The notes under the pieces are model-generated. The model saw nothing but the letters and a program-made list of their open reading frames with translations. It did no database searches and was not told where the DNA came from. Position numbers and translations under genes: made by a program. From NCBI GenBank assembly GCA_023334545.1, contig JAADVB010000073.1, positions 1 to 64,000 on the forward strand: a DNA stretch of 64,000 nucleotides, in the 5' to 3' direction. The stretch's first letter is position 1, and every line of letters starts with the position of its first letter. Positions 34,709 through 44,682 of this stretch are shown here, in pieces. This stretch comes from Salisapilia sapeloensis. Lineage: Eukaryota; Oomycota; Peronosporomycetes; Peronosporales; Salisapiliaceae.

Positions 34709-37700
34709 ATGCCTTGCACGATTAAGATCCGAGTGGTGGAAGCACGGGACTTGCCTGTAGTTGACCGGTCGAGTAAACTAGCAGATCCGTACGTGTATAT
34801 CACCTTTGCGTCTTTTGAAGCAAAATCGAGCGTCTCGAGGAAGACGCTGGATCCGCTATGGGATGAGGAGTTTCGCTTCGATGTGGCGGATGATTCAGTG
34901 CTACAGAGTCAGCCGATTGAGTTCAAGCTCATGGATCACGATGTTTACACAACGGATGCAACGATTGGCATCGTGTACGTAGATTTAAACTGTCTCTTGA
35001 TGCGAGATGGGCATGTTATCCAAGGCTGGTTCCCTGTATATGATACGGTCTTGGGCGTCCGATGTGAATTGAGTCTTGTTATTCGATTGCATTACTTTGG
35101 AGATGTCAATCCATTTCGAGAATCCTCCGCTGGTGTCCAATTCTTTGGTTTATCTCAATTGGATCCGAATCTATATCAAGTGGATACGATGCTTGGCTTT
35201 GTAGAGGAACTGGTTGTTCATGCCGATCCAGAATACTCTTGGAGTGATAACTTTCGGACATCTCGACGTAGTAATGAACACCGACAGCTTTTGCTCTATC
35301 GTCTATCATCCCAAGTCGTCACTTTGGTACGTCTTGCATGCAGCATCCATAGGAACAAGTATTGATACGAGATGATGTCATGTACAGGTAGGCAAGAAGG
35401 CTTTAGAGCTAGGTGGAAATGCCGTCTTGGCGTATAAACAGTATTTTGATGTTGAAGGTGACAGTGGATTGGTCGCTCGAGCGTGTGGCACAGCTTGCTA
35501 CATCACTCCAGTCGGTCGAACGGAGATGCCAGACGCCAGTCCAACTTCCATTCCTATCAGTCAGCCTATATCTCTTCCATATGTCCTCAAGTCCGATAAG
35601 GACGATCACGTATCGTTGGAAGGATATGAGTACGAGTCCACTTCTGCCCCAGTCGAGCCTTCAGAGCCGTTGGCGTCCCCTCGTCTCCTACCACGACGTT
35701 ACCCGAAGACTGTGCGTGTACCCGAAGCGTTCAACATTTCTGTGCACGATGAAGTTCAATTGTTAACCATCAAAGTCTTTAATCCTGGACTACGCATGTC
35801 CTTGGGTGGTCTCGTAAGCGCTCGATCGGTCAAGTACCTTGGAAAGCTCGCGACAAAATTAGCAGATCAGGAGACTCGAGACTCGTGGTGGTTGGAATTA
35901 CGAGAAGAGATTCGAGCACATGCACAATCGTTACAGTGTCCCTTTGTCTTGGGATACACCGAGTCTTGTACTATCCACGACGACGTGTGTGTGATCTCAG
36001 CCACAGGCACAGCCGCCGTGCTGCAGAGTGCTAAGAAGAAGGACAGTGAAGAGGAGAGTGTAAATGCAACTCCTATGGCTGCATCACCTGCACTGTCCGA
36101 CGCTGGATCCACTGGTCGTCGACCGGATGTACGCCGCAAGACACGTAGTTCATCACCTTGTATGCTCTGCCACATTCCATATCGTCGGTCCCTCGCACCG
36201 TTTTCAAACATGCGAATGGTACGCTGTGGTATCTGTGGAGTCAAGTGGGTACCTGAGACGTTGATCGCGTCTATCGAACCACCCGCTGGACTCGCTATGG
36301 TCGGCAAAGGGAGGTTTATCCAAGCACGCGTATGCCGTCAGCGTCGGAAGGCGACAGGAGATGTCAATGCGACTGTCGTATCAGACGCACTGCCATTCCT
36401 CGAGTACGAATTATATCGTCAGTTGATCGTGAAGATGAAAGTGCTAGGTGTCAACGCTGTCTTTAGCTTCGAATCTCAGATCCAGATCGGTGGCTCTTTG
36501 ATCGTCGGGATCATGACCGGGACAGGACTCTACCTACCTGCTCTACCACCACCTCCGACACTCCGAATCGAACGGAATATTGATGTAAAGGATGAAGAGG
36601 ACCGAAGATTGGTGAAACTACAGACACAGATTGAAACTCGGAGTACACAGAATAAGGAAAGTTTGCATCATAATGCCATCTGCGTCGTACAGGACCAAGA
36701 CTTTAGTCGTCGATCGATCCGACCGGCGTTTACCAGTAGTTTGTATGCTGCGTCGGATGATGATAAACGAAGTAGAGGTCGACGACCTCGACGGACGCAG
36801 TCGATGCGTGAGACTGGATCGCATAACGCATCAAGTAGTCGTCTTTCCATTGACACGGTGGCAGCGAATGAAGAAGCGACGCAGGAAGATGAGCAGAAGA
36901 CGATGAGTTCATCGTCGAGCTCTAGTTCGGATTCGGAAGAAGAAGCGTTCTTGGATGGATTTAGTGATTCGAAAGAAACGTTCGTGTTGGAAATTGATGA
37001 CGAGACGGATGAAGACCTCATGTCTGTCTTACTCGAAGATGAATTACCAGAAGGCATCTCCATGTGCAATACAGATCGTCTCCCGGGTGACTTTGAAGCC
37101 GGTGCAAATGTCCACTTGGTCGTGACGATGAAACGAGTCGAGTGGGATGAACGACGTACGCGTGATACGCGACTGAATGAGTTGCTTTCTGTCGTATTTA
37201 AAGATCTATTTGCTAGTTTGCTGTTCAAAATCAGAGCCTATGCACCATGTGCGATCTGTGGCGTGAAGACGAGAGCGTCACTTGCAAGCGAGACGATGAT
37301 CGAAGTCGTCTTGATCGGCATGGTAATGCTGGAGAAACCTCCCGCGCCATCGATCGAGGATATGCTTTCGAACGCTGAGCAGTCGCTGGACGCCGGCGAC
37401 GACCAGAATGAGCCGACGACGGAATCGCCTTCGAGACACCTAATGGCGTCGTCTATGAACTTGGGGCGAGAATGGATCGAACTAACGCCATTGGCCTACA
37501 TTCCCAACGCGCACGTGTCACGGTACTTGGGACGCGTTACACTTCACTTTATCAAGGAGAGTTGGTCTGTTCGTGAAACTGGTGGCTTGGGTGCCTTCTA
37601 CCACTTGTTCTTGACGGAAGCGATTGCCATTGTACGCGCACACGTTCGGTCGTTAGGTGGAAATGCTTTGCTGACGTTCCGGGTGGTCCCAATTGAGTCC

Positions 37701-37865
37701 AGTCAACTTTATCGTAACCAAGTGTACAACATGATTAGTGTGACGGGAGACGCCGTGATGGTGGAGAGAGATGAGAGAGAAGAGGATCAGGAGTCGATGA
37801 CACCAGACCCCATGTTCTCAATCCTCAAGCAGGAAGAACTGATGAGTCAATCGACAGACTTTTAA
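34709..37865 (+). CDS. C2CD5 (CDP138)-like C2-domain protein
   Basis: A protein of 1031 residues from exons 34709-35326 and 35388-37865. It starts directly with a C2 domain (MPCTIKIRVVEARDLPVVDR, then DPYVYITF and LDPLWDEEF), the same layout as animal C2CD5. That protein is a calcium- and lipid-binding factor in vesicle fusion and GLUT4 transport. After the C2 come conserved C2CD5 modules: LGGNAVLAYKQYFDVE, LGVNAVFSFESQIQIGGSL and, near the end, HVRSLGGNALLTFRVV. These repeated (L)GGNA(V/L) units are characteristic. A cysteine pair motif (CMLCHIPYRR) and an acidic Ser-rich region separate the modules. Start choice rests on the family N-terminus. The function here is inferred from the family only. 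Confidence 0.85.
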
Positions 37866-37879
37866 GGATGGAGAATGCT

Positions 37880-38755
37880 TTATTTTACAATCGCTTGGAT
37901 ACATACTTCCAATCTGTCTTCTAGTTCACTTAATTCTGTCGTCTCGATGCTGTCTTGAGCACGAAGGAGTTTCTTTAGTTTAAGTAAAGATGGTAGCATC
38001 TTGAGCTCCAAGACGATGGCAACGGTATCATCGATTTGATCGATTAAGACACTGAGCAAGGTACAAGTGAGTCGCATTAGTTCGACTCTTTCACTTGCTT
38101 CGAAGCATTCTTCTGGAGATACGAGTTGGTCCATGACGGTGTGAAGTACGGATAGGATGGAATGGAGATGTTGAACTAGATAGGATGCATCTCGTTGACT
38201 CCAATTGAGCAAGAGGACGAACGCATAGATTCTATAGTTGGATGTCGGTTCAGACGGAGCACTCGACTGCGTGAGTGTCGCTTGCACAGTCGCTAGGATG
38301 TGAGGCATAAGACTCGCGATTGTGTCCAGCTGATCTGCATCGACTAATAGCACCAGCCATCCAAAGACAAATAACGCATCGGCAGTCGCCCACTCATTCT
38401 TGCAAGTCGCCATGCGTATCAAACTCGACAAGAGCGATTCTCCGTGCTGATACAGTAATTGAAGTCCTGCTACGCGAGACATACAGATCGATCCGATGGC
38501 ATTGGCAGCCTTGCATTTAATCGGAACATCTCGAGCTGTTAATGCAACGAGCATAGGCTCAATGGCAGTACCCACAAGCAATCGTCGAGCCTCCATATTG
38601 ACACTATCCGGCGGCAGCGCTGCGATTTCAGTCAATGCATCCACGAAACCACGCTTTAGTTGACCTTTAGACCCTCGGAGAGGATCCCATCCGTGCAAAG
38701 CCTGTGATAGCTCCTCGACGTAGCCTTCGACGGCCTCTACTTCGCTCATCTCCAT
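37880..38755 (-). CDS. ARM/HEAT-repeat-like protein, unidentified
   Basis: A single-exon protein of 291 residues, almost wholly helical, with repeated Leu-rich helices such as VPIKCKAANAIGSICMSRVA and WATADALFVFGWLVLL. This suggests armadillo- or HEAT-type repeats used for protein binding. I do not recognise the family. The first ATG (38755) is used; upstream codons in frame have no ATG. Its stop is only 14 bp from the stop of the C2 gene (convergent). Its start is 111 bp from the FKBP gene start, on the opposite strand, so the two probably share a promoter region. Confidence 0.7.
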   Translation of the reverse strand: MEMSEVEAVEGYVEELSQALHGWDPLRGSKGQLKRGFVDALTEIAALPPDSVNMEARRLLVGTAIEPMLVALTARDVPIKCKAANAIGSICMSRVAGLQLLYQHGESLLSSLIRMATCKNEWATADALFVFGWLVLLVDADQLDTIASLMPHILATVQATLTQSSAPSEPTSNYRIYAFVLLLNWSQRDASYLVQHLHSILSVLHTVMDQLVSPEECFEASERVELMRLTCTLLSVLIDQIDDTVAIVLELKMLPSLLKLKKLLRAQDSIETTELSELEDRLEVCIQAIVK

Positions 38756-38866
38756 ACTGTGGCAGATAATCAATTCATATATGCACTTAGTGAATAAATT
38801 CGAATCACAAAATACCACCAATTTTTATATGCGAATCGATTTCTCCACAAAAATTTCGAATCGAAA

Positions 38867-39975
38867 ATGGTCATGCAAGCAATCAAGAACGTAGCCCGCC
38901 GTGCTGGCCGTACGCAAGGTATGTTGTAGGAGGTCATTGCATTCAAATTGGCAGACATGATATTGTCTAATTGGATATCTTTTACATTGGTATACGAGAC
39001 TTATTCGCTTTGAACGATCTAGAACGCGTGCTGTCTGCGAGATCCATGACACGTAACACGGTCATGCGCACGACTGCTGCCTCCGGACTGCAATCGGCAA
39101 TGCCTATGCAATCCAGCGTGTCCAGCAATGCTGTTCCTCTTCCCAGCGCTTCGTTCGCTGCTTCCTTCTCGACGTCGGCCGACAGCGGGGAGCCGGTGAC
39201 GATTGGAGATCGCGTGACGATCCACATCGATGGCAAGCTGTCGAGCGGCCAGCAAGTGGTCAAGACGGAAGAGAACAAGCCTCTCTCGTTTGTTATGGGC
39301 AGTGGTGAAGTCATTGTCGGAGTGGAAGACGTCGTCCGGGGCATGACCAAGGGTGCCACCAAGACGCAGGCGGTGATCGAACCGGCCAAGGCGTTCGGTG
39401 CCAACAAGCAGGTGCACACTATCCCGCGTAAGGAATTGAACTTGAAGCCAGAGGATGAAGAGAACTTGGCGGTCGGCCAGATCCTCCAATTGCCGCAGAA
39501 CCAGCAGGCGCACATTGTTAAAGTTACGGACGAGTCCATCGACATTGACCTCTCGCACCCGTACGCCGGTGAGTCGCTGCATGTGGACGTGGAAGTCGTG
39601 GACCGCGTGTCTCATGCCGACCAAAGCTTTGAAGAGCGTCTCGTGTGCCCGCAGCAGCTCTCTCCAGGCGACGGACAGACCTTCCCTCGTCGCGGCGATA
39701 TGCTGACGATGCACTATGAAGGCAAGCTCGCATCGGACGGCACGGTCTTTGACTCGAGCCACAACCGTAGTGAGCCATTCAAGTTCCAAATCGGCGTCGG
39801 ACAAGTCATCAAGGGATGGGATGAAGGTGTGCTCCAAATGAGCAAGGGCGAGAAGGCGCGTTTGGAAGTGCCTGCCGCCAAGGCGTATGGTGAGCAAGGC
39901 GCCGGCGGTGTCATTCCACCCAATGCTGATCTTGTCTTTGAAGTGGAACTGCTAGAGATTGAGGGACCCAACTAA
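38867..39975 (+). CDS. Fusion of SlyD-type and FKBP-type peptidyl-prolyl isomerases, probably mitochondrial
   Basis: Peptidyl-prolyl cis/trans isomerase and folding helper of 334 residues, from exons 38867-38918 and 39023-39975. The first 65 residues are basic and Ser/Ala-rich, typical of a mitochondrial presequence. Residues about 70-210 match bacterial SlyD, including the inserted chaperone flap: GDRVTIHIDGKL, VEDVVRGMTKGAT, AFGANKQVHTIPRKEL, then DLSHPYAGESLHVDVEVVDR. Residues about 225-330 form a classic FKBP domain: GDMLTMHYEGKLASDGTVFD, VIKGWDEGVLQM, VPAAKAYGEQGAGGVIPPNA and LVFEVELLEIE. The FKBP active-site positions (Y, D, W, Y) are present. No metal-binding His tail of bacterial SlyD is seen. 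Confidence 0.87.
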
Positions 39976-40134
39976 GATTGATATACTGGGCCTCGAGGTA
40001 TAACGAAAATAGCATTGGGCTTCTGCCATATTGAAGTTGGATTGAAGTACATAGAATGCCATTCTACAATAGTGATTGAGTATGGTTGGAAAAATAGAAT
40101 TGGTCAGCTCCCTTCCAAGTGCTTGGTGGAAGTC

Positions 40135-41682
40135 ATGTCGGAGCTCTTCCCAAGACCTGCAGTGGAGGACAATGTTGTGCATTACACGATATACTTGCCT
40201 CTAGAACACTTACCTACCTGTTTAAGTCAAGTAGGCAGGACAGAGAACGAGTTAGATGGAAAGGTACAGGCGTTTGGTGATGAGCTGAATCGACTGGCAG
40301 TCGAGGTGTCGACCGACTTTTTCTGGCAGCACGATCCATTTCATGCTTCAAGCAACGGGCATGGGACAGAGGTGTCTGGCTATGCTTGTTGGACGGGCGA
40401 GAGTGCTGTGGATGATGCTATTAATGATGAATGGGCCATTGTCTACATCCTCTTGGAGCTCACGAAGCGATTTGCTCATTTGACAGCACAAATCGCCGAC
40501 GCAGACGGTCAATTCTTACTTATTGAAACTGCTGAGCAGCTACCTCAATGGGTCTCTCCTGAGAATAGTGACAATCGAGTATGGCTCAAGGATAATGCGC
40601 TATATCTCCTAGACAGCTCACCTCGAGCAAGCGCATTGACCATCGACCAAGCTCTATCTGCACTCTACGACCCTGACTCGACAAATGCAGCCAATGGAGC
40701 CATGCAGCGCTTATTCAAAGCCAAGATGGACGATACGAAGGTATACATGCAGTCAAATCGACATACCGCTCGGTGCATCTTGCCACAACGAGCAATCCAT
40801 GTCGTCGGACACTTGGGAGATGAAATTGTCGGAGCTGCTGTCCGTGCATTCTACTATCGTGATCCGTCTGAAATGAGTGCTGTTACTAGTCGAATGAAAG
40901 TGTTTCATCCAAGTGCATCTCAGGATGCGATGGTCTCCTTCTCTCGCATGATGTATGCACAGTTAAAGCAGCAAGAGTTCCATCCACCAAAGCCATTTAT
41001 AGAAAAGTCTATGTCGTACCAAAGCCTCCTGTCCAAGGATAGAGATAAGGACCAGTTTGCTGCAGAAATGGGAATGAAACTAGCCTGTGGTCTCGAACTC
41101 TTGTACCACTCGGATGAAGAATCCAAGTCACGAGGCAAATGGTCGGATGTGATGGATAGTGTGCTACGTCTACCAGCTCCACAGATGGACAAGATAGTAA
41201 ATGACGATGACGATTCGTGGCTATATGTCCATCCGGATGGACTGGAAGAGCAGCTTCGACAGAAAGCAGAGACTGGCGACAATGCTGGTGAAGAGCTGCA
41301 GGACATTGCGACCATGTTCTCTAAGTTCATGGACGGCATGTCGAGTGTCGATGGCGTCGAGAGTTCTCGTCCAGTGGACCTGAACGTCAATACGTTCATG
41401 GAATTACTACAGACTGGCGTGCAGGAAGAAGAGGAGGAGAGCGATTCCGATGAATCGGACAGTCTCATGCAAGAAGCAATGGACGAGATGGAAGAGGAAT
41501 TGACGGATACGAAACTCCAGCAGACGTTGACACGTGTGAGTGACAAGGAAGAAGGAAACGAGAACGGAGGACTCAGCCTGGACTATAACCTCCTGTCGAA
41601 TCTCCTCGAGTCTGTGGCTTCACAGGAAGGACAAGCAGGTCCAGCAACGAACATTTTGAATGAACTTAAGCTTACCAAATGA
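40135..41682 (+). CDS. Ecdysoneless / SGT1 family protein
   Basis: A 515-residue single-exon protein of the ECD family (human ECD/hSGT1), a cell-cycle and pre-mRNA splicing factor that works with PRP8 and R2TP in animals. Family blocks visible are VVHYTIYLPLE near the start, EWAIVYILLELTKRF, DADGQFLLIETAEQLPQWV and PENSDNRVWL. The middle has the ARCILPQRA block. The C-terminal third is acidic and Ser-rich, matching the disordered tail of the family. The start (MSELFPRPAVED) is the first ATG; the frame extends upstream without one. The gene follows the FKBP fusion on the same strand with about 160 bp between. Confidence 0.88.
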   Translation: MSELFPRPAVEDNVVHYTIYLPLEHLPTCLSQVGRTENELDGKVQAFGDELNRLAVEVSTDFFWQHDPFHASSNGHGTEVSGYACWTGESAVDDAINDEWAIVYILLELTKRFAHLTAQIADADGQFLLIETAEQLPQWVSPENSDNRVWLKDNALYLLDSSPRASALTIDQALSALYDPDSTNAANGAMQRLFKAKMDDTKVYMQSNRHTARCILPQRAIHVVGHLGDEIVGAAVRAFYYRDPSEMSAVTSRMKVFHPSASQDAMVSFSRMMYAQLKQQEFHPPKPFIEKSMSYQSLLSKDRDKDQFAAEMGMKLACGLELLYHSDEESKSRGKWSDVMDSVLRLPAPQMDKIVNDDDDSWLYVHPDGLEEQLRQKAETGDNAGEELQDIATMFSKFMDGMSSVDGVESSRPVDLNVNTFMELLQTGVQEEEEESDSDESDSLMQEAMDEMEEELTDTKLQQTLTRVSDKEEGNENGGLSLDYNLLSNLLESVASQEGQAGPATNILNELKLTK

Positions 41683-41871
41683 TATGTATGGTCCGTATCT
41701 GTCCTCGGTGGGAGTTCTCCCCGGCACCTAGGTAAAACAAAGACCAGTTGGTATAGGGCGTTTGCAGTTGCAACGTCAATAGCAGCCATCGACATGGGAG
41801 CTTTGCATGTGACAGACTGCTATCCGACGCCCGAGATAATATAGAAAGTGTACGTCGGACGGTGATGAGTA

Positions 41872-42555
41872 TTATTGTTGTTGAGATTTTTGCAAGTAGT
41901 GCTCAAAGGCAGCGAGACCATCCGGTGTGAAATCGGATCGACGAGATAGAATCTCATCCTTGGTCATCATAAGCACTTCTGCCACCTCTTCTTCTTGTAG
42001 GACAAGCGGACCTTCGTACGTGACTTCGAAGATGCCTCCCCACACATGACTCCGATCGTCCGAATAGTAGAACGAGTCGATGTACTTGAAATCGACATCT
42101 TTAATGCCCATTTCTTCCTCCGTTTCACGCTTCGCATTCAGCTCCACGGGTTCTCCTGCCTGAACGACTCCACCAGTCGTTGGATCCAAGTAGCCTGGAC
42201 AATAGTCCTTGATCATTGTCCTTCGCTGGACGTAGAATTGATCTCTACACTCGAGTATATTAGTCGATACTTAGCGTACAATGCTTCTAGTTGTGGTGTA
42301 CTTGTGATTTTTGATGATAATGTAGGAAGCACGGTGAGGAAGATTATAGAATCTCTGTTAAAAGCATGTAAGAGCTGTATCTATGAATATGCGATCGTCG
42401 GTGCTCACCATGACCGCACGATCGGCTTTACCGATTTCATTATTGTTCTCATCCACAATGCAGACCTGCCACGGTTGGAAGACACTTTATCAAGGATAGC
42501 TAAAACCCAAAATGCGATGCGCTCCTACCTCTTCTTGCGCACTCAACGACGCCAT
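41872..42555 (-). CDS. Nudix hydrolase, YfcD/isopentenyl-isomerase-like
   Basis: A small hydrolase of 169 residues from exons (minus) 42555-42529, 42465-42409, 42354-42302 and 42244-41872, all in phase. The Nudix box is intact: GGVVQAGEPVELNAKRETEEEMGI spans it, with the REtEEE metal-binding core. The N-terminal part (VDENNNEIGKADRAVM, then LPHRASYIII) is typical of bacterial YfcD-like enzymes and resembles isopentenyl diphosphate isomerase. The residues needed for the isomerase reaction are not convincing, so nucleotide or diphosphate hydrolysis is more likely. The substrate is unknown. The first intron position is the least certain. Confidence 0.83.
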
Positions 42556-42974
42556 CCCAGACGACTTGTGCTCGTGATTTGTTGCTCCAAGTAAGAGTAT
42601 ATGTAGCCCGGGCTACATTTAGCGAGTTGCAATCGTAAATTTATCTTGCTTAAGCGGCACATCCGTGGCACATTTATCTTGGTGACTGTGTGGGAAACGA
42701 AGTCTCCAAGTCTCTGATATATCCTCATATTATCTCGTGCTCGCTGATAGCCAGACGTGACTGTATGCGTAGATCACGGTCCATATCACCAGACAAATCC
42801 ATAAATGCATCTAAACACGTATCAGCCATTTTAAAGGTTTCTTTATTGAATGAAGTGGGAAAGTGTATCATCATGAAGACGAACGATTTGAATAAAATTA
42901 AACACAACCGAGTAGGGTGACAAAGAGCTATTTTACCATTGCTGGTTCCTATCTCTTACTTTTTGTTGTTGTGT
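42556..42974. other. Intergenic region between Nudix and dehydrogenase genes
   Basis: About 420 bp with no supported gene. It should hold the promoter of the Nudix gene and the 3' end of the short-chain dehydrogenase gene, both on the minus strand. Confidence 0.45.
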
Positions 42975-44190
42975 CTACTTCAGCTTGGAACGACTCTTCT
43001 CGAACGAGTCCATGGCATCCATACAGCCTAAGCGACTCGTGAGAGCATCCTGCACGGAGATAGGTAGCATCTTGAGCAGCCCGACAACAGCTGGGAACAT
43101 GTAGTCTCGGAAATTGTTAGCACAGTAGAACACTCGCTCATCTCCAGAGATGATCGAGTTGACCATAGCTTTAGCGACCGTTTCCGGTCTTAGGTGGAGG
43201 AACAGGTACTTGGTAAGCTTCTTCGTCCATGCGTCATGCTCGAACGCTCCGTCAAACATGGGCGTCTGGATCGCACTAGGGCATGCGACCAGCGTCTTGA
43301 TCTCATTGGCATACCCGTCACGACGGATTTCCATGCGAACTAGTGCTTCGTTAGACATATTATCGTGGTACAATGAAGAGGGGAATACGCACGGGAGTCG
43401 ATGAAGCCGTTGACAGCGGCTTTGCTGGAGCAGTAGTCGGACAAGCAGGCACTGGACACAAGTCCCATCTATATCATCACTGCTTAGTTGATAGATACAC
43501 AACCTTTTGTCATTTCAAGGTACCACAGAGGAAACGGAGACGATGTATCCCTTGCGTTGCTCCTTCATGGCTGGCATCACAGCCTTGGTGAGCCAGAAGT
43601 GGGACATGACATTGACGTTGAATGTCAAGCGGACTTGCTTTGGCGTCAGGTCTTCCAACGTACGGCCGCTCACAACACCTAAGGAATGCTTAGTACATAG
43701 GTACATGAAGATAGAAGAGAGAGGGTGCATACCGGCATTGTTGATGAGGACGGATACGTGTTTGGGCGCAATGGCCTTTTGAATCTCCTCCATGCAAGAC
43801 TTCACGGCGCTACGTTGATCATGTTAACATAAAGTTAACAGGATACCGACATTATAGTACATACTCTTCATCCGATATATCACACGTGTACAGGAGGATA
43901 CGGCTATTGGCATCGAAGTGCTCGCTCTTCTCCAGCTCCGACTTGACACTCTCGAGGGCTGGCAAGTTGATGTCGATGAGGACCAGGGTGACGCCAACAG
44001 CGCGCTCCAAGATTTCGAACGAGATGCATTTGCCGAGGCCCCCTGCACCGCCCGTGAGGACGATGCACTGACCATCAAGGGAAAAGACCTGTCTATAGCG
44101 GTTATAGACAAGAGACGCGAAAAACAAGACCAAGACAGCTGCCCCAGTCGGCAGAAGGGGGTCCGAGGTAAATAGTTCCAAGTCCAACAT
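42975..44190 (-). CDS. Membrane-tethered short-chain dehydrogenase/reductase
   Basis: An NAD(P)-dependent oxidoreductase of 332 residues, probably acting on a lipid, retinoid or steroid-like substrate at the ER or lipid droplets. Exons (minus) are 44190-43865, 43809-43733, 43678-43524, 43468-43393 and 43339-42975. A hydrophobic N-terminal helix (LPTGAAVLVLFFASLVY) precedes the Rossmann fold. Key motifs: cofactor-binding TGGAGGLGK, acidic DINLPAL after strand 2 (favouring NAD), structural NNAG, and the active site VSSACLSDYCSSKAAV with Tyr and Lys four apart. The architecture resembles the RDH10/17-beta-HSD11-13 group (SDR16C). The last acceptor was chosen to give an SLRMEIRRDG continuation; another site five bases upstream is excluded only by family fit. 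Confidence 0.86.
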
Positions 44191-44355
44191 GACTTTAAAG
44201 ATCGGCTTTGCGTCTTGGTGAGCGAAGTAGGGAATGGAGTGGAGCCGAGTGGAGCCGAGGGTGGGGTGGAGGTGAATGGCAGATATCATGGGTACGCCAG
44301 CTGCTGAGCTGCGACGATACCAGTCGTACGGTACATTGAGAAGCTCTCGCAAACG

Positions 44356-44682
44356 ATGCAGCGAAGAGCGACGCTACAAGCTAGATATTTTTTACTAGGA
44401 CTTTCACGATACATTGTAGCTCCACTGCCTTTAGTAGACCCTGTAAGTGAAACTGCTTCCGCCGGTGGAGAAGAATGCAGAGTGTACCTATACTCGATGC
44501 CAGTCAAAAGTAGCTTTTTTCTTTTATATGTACTTTTTATTTGCTACGATCGTCGACAGGATCCAAAGGTGTATCGTGCAGAAGAAGCAGGTGAATGGTA
44601 TCTTGTCATTTTTAACCAATATGAGCGTAGGATTGAGTAAAATCCTTCCTTTGAATTCAATTCGACGGCGGGAAGTGTAGGC
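44356..44682 (+). CDS. Possible small spliced gene, unidentified
   Basis: A start at 44356 opens a basic, hydrophobic N-terminus (MQRRATLQARYFLLGLSRYI). GT-AG sites at about 44442 and 44560 allow joining to a Lys-rich 3' part ending near 44640 or 44682, depending on the exon used. It lies divergently from the dehydrogenase gene. I recognise no domain and the exon structure is ambiguous, so it may be chance. Confidence 0.2.
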
